Assembly: GCA_031289145.1 (NCBI GenBank)
Contig: JAITQA010000075.1
Location: 1 to 64,000, forward strand
Length of the DNA stretch: 64,000 bases
DNA from: Dysgonamonadaceae bacterium
Lineage (GTDB): Bacteria; Bacteroidota; Bacteroidia; Bacteroidales; Azobacteroidaceae
Direction of reading: 5' to 3'
In this document: one piece after another, positions 40,470 to 49,437 of the stretch
How positions within the stretch are numbered: position 1 is the first letter of the stretch
How the letters are laid out: every line of letters begins with the position of its first letter
The notes under the pieces: model-generated
Seen by the model: the letters and a program-made list of their open reading frames with translations, nothing else
Told to the model about the DNA's origin: nothing
The model's database searches: none
Translations under genes and position numbers: made by a program

Positions 40470-41882
40470 TCATCTATTCAACGAAAGTTTATCATTCAAT
40501 TCCACCTTAATAACCGATACTATCGGATCGGGAGCGTTTTGAGGCAAATAGACGATTAGCCCTTTGTCGGTTGTCTGAGAAGTTATTTTCGTTGTACCGG
40601 ACAATAAAGAGGTTGATTTGACCGGAACAGTCATTCCCGGAACAAGTATTTCGCCCTTTTCAGGCCGATCAAGTACGAATAGATAAAGGGTAGTCTTGTC
40701 TTTCCGATTTTTCATGGTACAATACCCCCACGCCGGTTTTTCGATGGGACTTCCTGATGTTCCGTAAATAGCTTCCCCATTCACTTTCATCCATTTGCCG
40801 ATTTGCCGTAGCCGTTCAATACTTTGTTGAGGAATTTCTCCTTCCGGAGTTGGACCCACATTCAGGAGATAATTTCCTCCTTTAGAGGCAATATTAATTA
40901 AATTACGAACCAATGTTTCTGTGGATTTCCAATTCTCAAGCTTCAATTGATTACTTTTCCGGTAACCCCATGAATTATCCATTGTCATGCAGGTTTCCCA
41001 ATCGCGTTCGTCTAATTCGCTTGGATTCGGTATTTTTTGTTCCGGTGTTTTATAATCTCCCTGAAAATTGGGTCGTTTCAAGCGATCGTTAGTAATCACA
41101 TTGGGGTATTTATCAATTTCGGCCTTCAATTTTTCGGCAAATTCATCGGTCATCCGCGTTGGAGTATCCCACCAAATTACAGCTATATCACCGTATTTAG
41201 TCAATAATTCTCTGATTTGGGGTAAGGAAACTTCATCTATATACCGTTCCATACTGCGGGTTTCCTGAGCCGGGTCCCAGCATCCGTTATGCGTCTCAGT
41301 ATAAGCGTCAATTTTTGCCGAGTCAGGATTCAACCATCCTTCACTCATCACTTTTCGGGCAACCGAACCTCCCGGATTATTCCAATCCTGCGCTTGAGAA
41401 TAATAAAAACCCAATTTCATGTTGTGTTTCCGGCAGGCCTTAGCCAATTCAGCCAACACATCTTTTTTATACGGAGTAAAATCTACTATATTGAATTTAC
41501 TCGCATTACTTTTAAACATGGCAAATCCGTCATGATGCTTCGCCGTAATAATGATGTATTTCATTCCTGCCTCTTTGGCCAATTTTACCCAAGCATCCGG
41601 ATCGTATTTCACGGGATTGAATTGTCCAGCATACGCCTGATATTCTTCAACCGGAATTTTGCAACGATTCATTATCCATTCGGCTCCGCCCCTGCGTTGT
41701 TCGTTTCCTTTATATACTCCGCCTAACACCGAATAAGGTCCCCAATGGATAAACATACCAAAGCGGGCTTCACGCCACCATTCCATTTTTTTATCATTCG
41801 CAGAATTTACTTCATTGCGCTGAGCGTGTAAGGTAAGCGATGATATTATCAGAAATAAAAAAATAAATTTTATTTGTTTCAT
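40470..41882 (-). CDS. GH29 alpha-L-fucosidase
   Basis: KMEWWREARFGMFIHWGPYSVLGG, YIIITAKHHDGFAMFKS, IAVIWWDTP, GGNYLLNVGPTPEGEI. Confidence 0.93.
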   Translation of the reverse strand: MKQIKFIFLFLIISSLTLHAQRNEVNSANDKKMEWWREARFGMFIHWGPYSVLGGVYKGNEQRRGGAEWIMNRCKIPVEEYQAYAGQFNPVKYDPDAWVKLAKEAGMKYIIITAKHHDGFAMFKSNASKFNIVDFTPYKKDVLAELAKACRKHNMKLGFYYSQAQDWNNPGGSVARKVMSEGWLNPDSAKIDAYTETHNGCWDPAQETRSMERYIDEVSLPQIRELLTKYGDIAVIWWDTPTRMTDEFAEKLKAEIDKYPNVITNDRLKRPNFQGDYKTPEQKIPNPSELDERDWETCMTMDNSWGYRKSNQLKLENWKSTETLVRNLINIASKGGNYLLNVGPTPEGEIPQQSIERLRQIGKWMKVNGEAIYGTSGSPIEKPAWGYCTMKNRKDKTTLYLFVLDRPEKGEILVPGMTVPVKSTSLLSGTTKITSQTTDKGLIVYLPQNAPDPIVSVIKVELNDKLSLNR

Positions 41883-42035
41883 GATGTAGATAATTTATAT
41901 TCAATAGATTTTTAAAATAAATTTTAGATTACAAATATACTCCTATTCCAATAAACCGCATTGTATTTTTGTCCCAAATATATGTACTAATGTCTCTTTA
42001 GTAAACAATTGAACATATTATTTCGTAACAATTCC

Positions 42036-45000
42036 TTAATGTTCCAGGTATTTTTTTCTCATCTCGGAAGGTGATTGATTAAAGAAAGATTTGAATGTTT
42101 TTGTAAAATAAGACTGGCTGGAAAATCCGGTCTTATATGCTATTTCGGTAATATTCAGGTCTGTTTCTCTGAGATATTTCAGTGCATATTGTAAACGGGT
42201 ATTCCGGATAAGTTCTACCGGCGTCAAATCAGAAATGGTTTGCAGTTTCCGGTAAAAGGAAGAACGGCTCATGCCTATCTTCTTACAGAAAGGATCCATA
42301 TTCAAACCGGTTTCATCAAGATGTTCGCGAATGTATTCATATATCGAATCCATAAAACGACTATCTACCTGCGATGTGGGTAAGTCGGGAAACAATTCGG
42401 ATGATTTCCGGCCAAACAATGTCTTCAATTTTTCCCGCGTATTTATCAGATTTTTTATTCTTGTCAATAACAAGCCTGCATTAAAAGGCTTGGTGATATA
42501 CTCATCTGCCCCGGTTTCAAATCCTTCCTGAATCTGTAGAACTGTCATCCGGGCAGTAAGCAGAATTACGGGAATATGTCCTGTGCGAATATCGTCTTTC
42601 AGAAGACGGCATAGTTCTATACCATCCATACCCGGCATCATAATATCGCTTACAATCAAATCAGGAAGATAAGTTAAAGCCATCTCGAAAGCTTCGTCTC
42701 CATTGCCGGCCTCATAAACCTGATACTGCTTTCTAACATGTGATTTAATGTAATACCGAACATCAATATTGTCTTCAATAATCAGTATGGAATATTTAAA
42801 ATCCGTAGAATCCGTATCTTCCGATACGTCCGGTTCTACTTCTTGTTCAGGCAATACGGTATAATAAGATACATCTTCGCTGTTTTTATAATCCAGTTCC
42901 AATTCATTTTCCTTGAGATGTACTTTACCGGAAGGCAATACGATACGGAAAACAGCGCCTTTATCTGAATTGTTGGCCGCCCAAACAATGCCACGATGTA
43001 ATTCTATGACGCTTTTGCTGAAATTCAGGCCAATGCCGGTTCCGAACAGTTGGGGCGTGTTTTTTGTATGTATTTGATAAAAAGGCTCAAATATCCGTTC
43101 AAGTTCTGTTTCAGGAATACCTTTGCCGGTATCACTTATTTCAAAAACAATACAGTCGGATATATCTTTTAAAGACCCATTCATTACACTTCCGAAAACC
43201 TGTCGTAACTTTTCTGCTTTTTCCTGTCCGAGATTGACAAAAATCGCTCCGCCGTCAGGCGTGTTTTTAAATGCATTGGAAAGAATGTTGAAAAGCACTT
43301 TTTCGAGTAAATCCCGGTCATACCAAACTTGCAAATCCGTCATACCGCACCGGAATGAAAATTGAATTTGGCGTTTTCTTGCCAATTCGTTGAAAGCAAT
43401 GACTATTTCGTTCGTAAACTTAACGATATTCCCCGGAGCAGCCTTCAGATGTAAATGGCCGGATTCTTTTTTCCTGAAATCCAACAGGTTATTCACCGTA
43501 TGCAGAAGCCTGTTGGCATTTTTCAGCATCAGATTCAATGTAGCGGAAAGTTCAAGAGGCAGTACCGTCTTTTGCAGGATATCTTCCAATGGACTAAGTA
43601 TTAACGTTAATGGTGTACGCAATTCATGTGCAAAATCTGTAAACAACTCTATTTTTGTTTGATGAAGCGTTTCCAGATTTTTCTGTTCAATCTGTTTGAT
43701 GCGGATATTGTTTTCCAAACGTATCTTGATTCTGGCATATCGCACCAGAAAAGAAACAATGGTTGTGGCAATAAACAAATATATTAGCCACGCCCACCAT
43801 GTATTCCAGAATGGCGGCGTGATGACCAACGGCAAATCCACACTCGTTTCGTTCCATACACCATCATTGTTTGCTCCCTTTACTCGAAAAGTATATTTTC
43901 CGGGTTGAATATTCGTATAATACGCAACCCGCCGGTTACCGATATAAATCCAGTCACGGTCAAAACCTTCCAGTCTGTAGGCATACTGGTTCTGAAATGG
44001 ATACAGGTAATTCAACGCGCTGAACTCAATTGATATATTAGATTGTTTATAGTCCAGCCTTAAAGGTTCTTCTTCGTTATTACCGAAATACGCGATGGGT
44101 GTGTTATTAATGGAAATCTTGGTTATGACCACCGGAGGAATATATGTATTACTTTGCAAATCTCTCGGATAAAAAGAAATAAAACCATCGTTCCCTCCAA
44201 AAAATACTTCATTGTCGCTCGTCACAATGCCGGAATTAGGAGTGAACTCAGAAATCATAACCCCATTATTCCGCCCATAATTTGTGAATCTTTTCAGTAA
44301 CGGGTCAAACATAGAAATACCGGAAGACGTGCTTAACCATATCTTTTCGTCATGATCTTCCAGAATCGTATATACGGTATTGCTCGCCAAACCTTGCGCT
44401 TGTCCGTAATTTGTAAAACGACCGGTTTCACTGTTCAAAACGGCAATTCCGCCGCCCGGCATACTTATCCATATTCGCCCGTTTTTAGTCTTGATAATAG
44501 AACTTATCTTGTTATAGGCAATACCGGAACTATCGCCATTGCTGTGTGACCATTGGTCAACAGTCTTTGTCGGATGATGATAATAATATAAACCGTAATC
44601 ATACGTGGCAATAAAAAAACCATCAGTACTGTCTGCCAGAATACCATGAATATTTACAGGATTAAATGTCGTTCCGTCATTTAATGTTAAAGGAAATGTA
44701 AAATGCCCGTCCGGAGACATATATCCAATAGATTTTTCTCCGGATGAACCAATCCAAAGATTCTGATTACTGTCTTTTATCAAGGCATAATGTATAACTC
44801 CCCATGGTGGAAAAATCCATTTCAGAAATTTCCGCCGATGAACATCAAACTGATGTATCCTATTGTCTGCCGTCCCGACCCAGAGGATATTTCCATCCAG
44901 CAATAATGATTTTATGATATTCCGGTTATATGCCTTTCCCGACGATTCGGGTAAATCGTAATAGATATAAGTCGCTTTTTTACGGTCGAAGAACAGTAGT

Positions 45001-46142
45001 CCCCCACCCTCCGTACCAATCCATAATCCATCGGGATATTCAGCCATTGGGCCGACAATGCCGTAAATCACCTGTTTTTGCATTCCCGGATCATATAGCC
45101 GAAAACGTTGCGTTATGGCATTGTAATAACTGACTCCACCGGAATACGTGCCGACCCATACTGTACCCGAACGATCACACAATGCGGAATATACGGAAAA
45201 ATTGTTGATTGGAATTGTATTTTTTACAGTATTACCGAACGCATTACTGAACTTTCCCGACAAGGGGTCATATTTACTGAGACCATTAAAAGTACCGACC
45301 AACAAAACACCGGCTTTATCTTCAACAAAACACCGGATATTATTATTGTTTAAGCCGTCGTTTTCGGTATAACGGATAAAATGGTCCATCTGTTTATCAT
45401 ACAAACATACACCCTGTTGGTGTGTGCCAACCCAAACTCTTCCCTTGGAATCGCAAAATAGGGCAGATACTCTGTTCGCCGCAAACGAATGTTCATCGCC
45501 GACGTGATGCTTGTAAGCATGCAACTTCTCCACTTGAGTATGGTAAACATACAAACCATCTCTCAACCCAATCCATATATTCTCATCATGGTCTTCTGCT
45601 ATTCCATATACCGGCTCGGAAGGAAACCCTTCCATCGTAAAATGCTTAAAATCATCTGTTTCGGATTGATATATATCCAATCCGCTAATGGTTCCTACCC
45701 AAAGATTTCCCCGACTATCTCTCTTCATTTGTGTAATATTACTGTTACACAAGGATGTAGAGTCATCATTATTATAGTATGGAATGAATCGATTGTTTCG
45801 TTTATCGTACCTGTTTAACCCGTTTTTTGTTCCTACCCACATTTGTCCGTTCTTATCTTCAGCCATACAAGTAATATAATTATTACTGATATAATGAGCC
45901 GTATCCGATTCGCAAAAAACATGAAAATTATACCCGTCGTATTTATTCAGTCCATCACGTGTACCAAACCAGAGAAAACCTTCTTTATCCTGAAAAATGG
46001 CAACAACCGAAATTTGGGATAATCCGTCTTTAACCGAAAGATGCTCAAAATGGATACTGCTCCTCTGCGAATATGCAAGTTCACAAAAAAGCGCCATTGG
46101 GAGTATGCAAATGCTGAATAGTATTTTAATTCGTCTTTTCAT
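42036..46142 (-). CDS. Hybrid two-component system regulator (HTCS): Reg_prop propellers, Y_Y_Y, HisKA, HATPase, REC, AraC HTH
   Basis: LWFGTRDGLNKYDG repeats; FTDFAHELRTPLTLILSPL; GTGIGLNFSKSVIELHRG; DLIVSDIMMPGMDGIELC; ITEIAYKTGFSSQSYFTKTFKSFFNQSPSEMR. Confidence 0.96.
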   Translation of the reverse strand: MKRRIKILFSICILPMALFCELAYSQRSSIHFEHLSVKDGLSQISVVAIFQDKEGFLWFGTRDGLNKYDGYNFHVFCESDTAHYISNNYITCMAEDKNGQMWVGTKNGLNRYDKRNNRFIPYYNNDDSTSLCNSNITQMKRDSRGNLWVGTISGLDIYQSETDDFKHFTMEGFPSEPVYGIAEDHDENIWIGLRDGLYVYHTQVEKLHAYKHHVGDEHSFAANRVSALFCDSKGRVWVGTHQQGVCLYDKQMDHFIRYTENDGLNNNNIRCFVEDKAGVLLVGTFNGLSKYDPLSGKFSNAFGNTVKNTIPINNFSVYSALCDRSGTVWVGTYSGGVSYYNAITQRFRLYDPGMQKQVIYGIVGPMAEYPDGLWIGTEGGGLLFFDRKKATYIYYDLPESSGKAYNRNIIKSLLLDGNILWVGTADNRIHQFDVHRRKFLKWIFPPWGVIHYALIKDSNQNLWIGSSGEKSIGYMSPDGHFTFPLTLNDGTTFNPVNIHGILADSTDGFFIATYDYGLYYYHHPTKTVDQWSHSNGDSSGIAYNKISSIIKTKNGRIWISMPGGGIAVLNSETGRFTNYGQAQGLASNTVYTILEDHDEKIWLSTSSGISMFDPLLKRFTNYGRNNGVMISEFTPNSGIVTSDNEVFFGGNDGFISFYPRDLQSNTYIPPVVITKISINNTPIAYFGNNEEEPLRLDYKQSNISIEFSALNYLYPFQNQYAYRLEGFDRDWIYIGNRRVAYYTNIQPGKYTFRVKGANNDGVWNETSVDLPLVITPPFWNTWWAWLIYLFIATTIVSFLVRYARIKIRLENNIRIKQIEQKNLETLHQTKIELFTDFAHELRTPLTLILSPLEDILQKTVLPLELSATLNLMLKNANRLLHTVNNLLDFRKKESGHLHLKAAPGNIVKFTNEIVIAFNELARKRQIQFSFRCGMTDLQVWYDRDLLEKVLFNILSNAFKNTPDGGAIFVNLGQEKAEKLRQVFGSVMNGSLKDISDCIVFEISDTGKGIPETELERIFEPFYQIHTKNTPQLFGTGIGLNFSKSVIELHRGIVWAANNSDKGAVFRIVLPSGKVHLKENELELDYKNSEDVSYYTVLPEQEVEPDVSEDTDSTDFKYSILIIEDNIDVRYYIKSHVRKQYQVYEAGNGDEAFEMALTYLPDLIVSDIMMPGMDGIELCRLLKDDIRTGHIPVILLTARMTVLQIQEGFETGADEYITKPFNAGLLLTRIKNLINTREKLKTLFGRKSSELFPDLPTSQVDSRFMDSIYEYIREHLDETGLNMDPFCKKIGMSRSSFYRKLQTISDLTPVELIRNTRLQYALKYLRETDLNITEIAYKTGFSSQSYFTKTFKSFFNQSPSEMRKKYLEH

Positions 46143-46257
46143 AAGATTTATAAGGCCATAATCCGACCGACCTTTTCCGACGTAAAATTAAACATTTTTT
46201 TTAATAGTCCAACAGAGCTATTGCCTTATGGCGGTTTTGTCGGTCTTACTATTTAAT

Positions 46258-46662
46258 TCATAACCCGAAATCAAAATCTTCGTCCAAAAAAACAGGAGTA
46301 GTAAAATCGTCCAAGTCGCGACGGTCTTTTTTGGTCGGCCGACCGGTTCCGCGGGCACGGTCGACAAATCCGCTGATTTTTTGTAACTCCAATAATTCAT
46401 ATTGTTCCGGAGGCGTGACGTTTTCTAAATAATCAGGTACTAATTTAGCGCCAATCCGGTTGGTAGTTATAGCTAAGACTTTGAAAGAATAGATTATAGG
46501 AGGTTTCCGTATCGAAATGACATCCCCGGGCTTAATCATCCGGGAAGGTTTGACAGGTACATCATTCACCATGACCCGGTTTTTCTTGCATGCTTCTACC
46601 GCAATGGTCCGGGATTTGAAAATCCGGGTCGCCCACATCCATTTATCTATTCTTGCTTCCAT
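46258..46662 (-). CDS. hslR: S4-domain RNA-binding protein, Hsp15-like
   Basis: EARIDKWMWATRIFKSRTIAVEACKKNRVMVNDVPVKPSRMIKPGDVI. Confidence 0.85.
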   Translation of the reverse strand: MEARIDKWMWATRIFKSRTIAVEACKKNRVMVNDVPVKPSRMIKPGDVISIRKPPIIYSFKVLAITTNRIGAKLVPDYLENVTPPEQYELLELQKISGFVDRARGTGRPTKKDRRDLDDFTTPVFLDEDFDFGL

Positions 46663-46698
46663 TCATTGAAATTATTGACGAAACTTGTCTACACCCTG

Positions 46699-48108
46699 TC
46701 AAAATTTGAAGAAGTTTTTTGCATTATAGTAACTGATTCCTTCCACCATTTTTCCGAGGAAATCTAATTCTTCAACCGGTAACAGTCCGTTTTCCACATC
46801 ATTTCCGATTAAGTTACACAAGGTTCTACGAAAATATTCATGACGCGGATAGGACAAGAAACTACGGGAATCTGTTAACATACCTACAAACCGGCTCAAT
46901 AAACCTAAGACAGACAAGGCATTCATTTGTTTTTCCATACCGTTTTTTTGATCCAAGAACCACCAACCGGAACCGAATTGTATTTTTCCGACGACTTTTC
47001 CATCCTGAAAATTACCAATCATAGTTGCAATCATTTCATTATCGGCAGAATTTATATTGTAAATAATGGTTTTCGTCAATTTATCCTGTTTGTCAAGTTT
47101 GTCGAAAAACTTCGCCATGGCTTTTGCTGGAAGAAAAGTTCCGATGGAATCGAAACCGGTATCTGCACCTAATTTGTTGAACATACGGGTATTGTTGTTC
47201 CGAATTACACCATAGTGAAATTGCTGTGTCCATGCTTTTTCCCAATCCATTTCGGCAAAAATCACCAACATAGCCGATTTGAATTTGAGAATTTCCGTTT
47301 CCGACAATTCTTTTCCTCCATAAACTTTGTTGAATATTGCTTTGATTTCCGCATCAGTATAATCTTCGGCATAAAACGTTTCGATGCCATGATCAGAAAG
47401 TTTACACCCTTGCGCTGCAAAAAAATCCTGCCGATTGCGAAGCGCTTGAATCATATCGTCAAACGATGAAATGCCAATACCCGAAACTTTGGATAATTCT
47501 TCTACATAAGCACGGAAATTAACTGGATTCTCCACAGCCATAGCCTTATCCGGACGCCAAGTCGGCAACATCTTTATTTCAAAACCATCTTTTTTCGTTT
47601 GAATATGGTATTCGAGCGAATCAATCGGATCGTCCGTTGTACAAACGACTTCCACTTTGTATTTCCGCATCAGGTTACGTGCGGAATAGGCAGGCGTTTG
47701 TAATTTTGCGGTACATTCCTCGTAAATTTCACGAGCTGTTTTGGGTGAAAGTAATTTTTCGATGCCAAAACCGGTTCTCAATTCCAAATGCGTCCAATGA
47801 TAAAGTGGATTACGCATCGTGTAAGGAACTGTCTCCGCCCATTTTTCAAATTTTTCCCAATCGGAAGTGTCTTTTCCGGTACAATATTTTTCGTCGATTC
47901 CGTTGGTACGCATAGCCCGCCATTTATAATGGTCACCACCCAACCAGATTTCCGTCAGGGATTTGAATTGGTAATCATTGGCAACCAAAGCCGGAATTAA
48001 ATGACAATGATAGTCAATAATAGGCTGTTTTGCAGCATGTTCGTGATACAACTTTTGTGCAGTTTCCGTCTGCAACAAAAAGTCTTTGTCCATAAATTTC
48101 TTCATCAT
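46699..48108 (-). CDS. uxaC: Uronate isomerase
   Basis: FMDKDFLLQTETAQKLYHEHAAKQPIIDYHCHL, FVGMLTDSRSFLSYPRHEYFRRTLCNLIG. Confidence 0.96.
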   Translation of the reverse strand: MMKKFMDKDFLLQTETAQKLYHEHAAKQPIIDYHCHLIPALVANDYQFKSLTEIWLGGDHYKWRAMRTNGIDEKYCTGKDTSDWEKFEKWAETVPYTMRNPLYHWTHLELRTGFGIEKLLSPKTAREIYEECTAKLQTPAYSARNLMRKYKVEVVCTTDDPIDSLEYHIQTKKDGFEIKMLPTWRPDKAMAVENPVNFRAYVEELSKVSGIGISSFDDMIQALRNRQDFFAAQGCKLSDHGIETFYAEDYTDAEIKAIFNKVYGGKELSETEILKFKSAMLVIFAEMDWEKAWTQQFHYGVIRNNNTRMFNKLGADTGFDSIGTFLPAKAMAKFFDKLDKQDKLTKTIIYNINSADNEMIATMIGNFQDGKVVGKIQFGSGWWFLDQKNGMEKQMNALSVLGLLSRFVGMLTDSRSFLSYPRHEYFRRTLCNLIGNDVENGLLPVEELDFLGKMVEGISYYNAKNFFKF

Positions 48109-48138
48109 AATTTTATTTTATAAATAGTAATATTTTTT

Positions 48139-48154
48139 CCGTGCACGTACACGG
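48139..48154. promoter_or_regulatory. Near-palindromic operator-like site CCGTGCACGTACACGG upstream of uxaC
   Basis: Near-perfect dyad, resembling LacI-family operators. Confidence 0.6.
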
Positions 48155-48181
48155 TATTAAAGCTATGACGCCGAAAAAACA

Positions 48182-48197
48182 CCGTGCACGTGCACAA
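48182..48197. promoter_or_regulatory. Second operator-like site CCGTGCACGTGCACAA upstream of uxaC
   Basis: Contains perfect palindrome GTGCACGTGCAC; 43 bp from the first copy. Confidence 0.6.
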
Positions 48198-48233
48198 AAT
48201 TAAGAAAAAATTCTGTATAGCTAAAATTTAAAT

Positions 48234-48241
48234 TATATTTG
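48234..48241 (+). promoter_or_regulatory. Putative dinB -7 box TATATTTG
   Basis: TAnnTTTG match about 50 bp upstream of dinB ATG. Confidence 0.45.
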
Positions 48242-48291
48242 CATGAATTTTTGCATATTCAACTATTTTTATTGATACGGTCAATGAATTC

Positions 48292-49365
48292 ATGAGAAAA
48301 ATTATTCATATTGATATGGATGCTTTCTATGCTTCCGTGGAGCAACGGGACAATGAAGATTTACGCGGAAAACCCGTCGCAGTAGGTTATTCCGAAGCGA
48401 GAGGTGTAGTTGCCACAGCCAGCTATGAAGCCCGGAAATTTGGGATTCACTCGGCTATGCCTTCCCTTACGGCTAAGAAAAAATGTCCGCAATTGATTTT
48501 TGTTCCGCCCCGATTCGAGGTGTATCATGATGTTTCGTTACAGGTACGGGAAATATTTCTGGAATATACGGATTTGGTGGAACCCCTGTCTTTGGATGAA
48601 GCATTTTTAGATGTAAGCCACAATCACAAGCAGATGCCGTCGGCCGGACTGATTGCCAAAGAAATCCGGCGAAGGATTTATGAAAAAACCGGATTAACAG
48701 CTTCTGCGGGCGTTTCGTATAACAAATTTTTAGCAAAAATTGCATCTGAATATAAAAAACCGGACGGACTGTTTGTTATTCCGCCTGAAAACGCGGAAAA
48801 ATTCGTAGAAGGTCTGAAAATAGAGCAGTTTTACGGCGTTGGGAAAGTTACGGCTCAAAAAATGCACGAATACCTTATCTATACCGGATACGACCTGAAA
48901 CAACGCTCGGAAGCGGAATTGGTCAGATGGTTCGGAAAAGCCGGACATAGTTTATACTGGAACGCCCGTGGAATAGACGACAGGGTAGTAGAACCCAACA
49001 GAATTACCAAATCAATCAGTTCGGAAACGACATTCTTAAAAGACAAAGACAACAGAATTCTTTTAACCTTGGAATTATATCACTTGGCAAAAGAAGTTGC
49101 AGCACGCATGAATGAAGAAAAATTCTTTGGTAAAACCCTCACAATCAAAATTAAATACGCCGATTTCAAAACCATTACCAAAAGTAAAACTTTACCAAAA
49201 ACAATGACCGACTTCAAGCAAATATGGCCGGTTGCACGGGAAATGATGAAACATGTCGATTTATCCGTACAGCCGGTCAGATTATTGGGCTTTGGAATCA
49301 GTAACGCTGTCGGCGAAAATGAAAAAAAAGATACGCAATTAGATTTGGGTTTATTTAATTTTTAA
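48292..49365 (+). CDS. dinB: DNA polymerase IV (Y-family)
   Basis: IIHIDMDAFYASVEQRDNEDLRGKPVAVG, YSEARGVVATASYEARKFGIHSAMP, LDEAFLDVS. Confidence 0.95.
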   Translation: MRKIIHIDMDAFYASVEQRDNEDLRGKPVAVGYSEARGVVATASYEARKFGIHSAMPSLTAKKKCPQLIFVPPRFEVYHDVSLQVREIFLEYTDLVEPLSLDEAFLDVSHNHKQMPSAGLIAKEIRRRIYEKTGLTASAGVSYNKFLAKIASEYKKPDGLFVIPPENAEKFVEGLKIEQFYGVGKVTAQKMHEYLIYTGYDLKQRSEAELVRWFGKAGHSLYWNARGIDDRVVEPNRITKSISSETTFLKDKDNRILLTLELYHLAKEVAARMNEEKFFGKTLTIKIKYADFKTITKSKTLPKTMTDFKQIWPVAREMMKHVDLSVQPVRLLGFGISNAVGENEKKDTQLDLGLFNF

Positions 49366-49393
49366 TCGTCTGTGGTAATTCAAGGATTTTTTG

Positions 49394-49401
49394 TAAATTT
49401 G
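49394..49401 (+). promoter_or_regulatory. Putative -7 box TAAATTTG for the RyR-ATPase/TIR cassette
   Basis: TAnnTTTG match upstream of ATG 49438; weak TGTG -33 candidate 19 bp upstream. Confidence 0.5.
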
Positions 49402-49437
49402 CACCAGTACTTTAGATAACACAAATTGAATACAACC

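Noticed and set aside
46164-46245. GACCGAC / GTCGGTC inverted repeat upstream of the HTCS gene
   Set aside because: Only 7 bp with a long loop; too weak to call a terminator or operator.
48292-49365. dinB as a component of the adjacent RyR/TIR cassette
   Set aside because: dinB has its own -7 box and is a common chromosomal gene, and a separate promoter-like element precedes the cassette; adjacency alone is not evidence.
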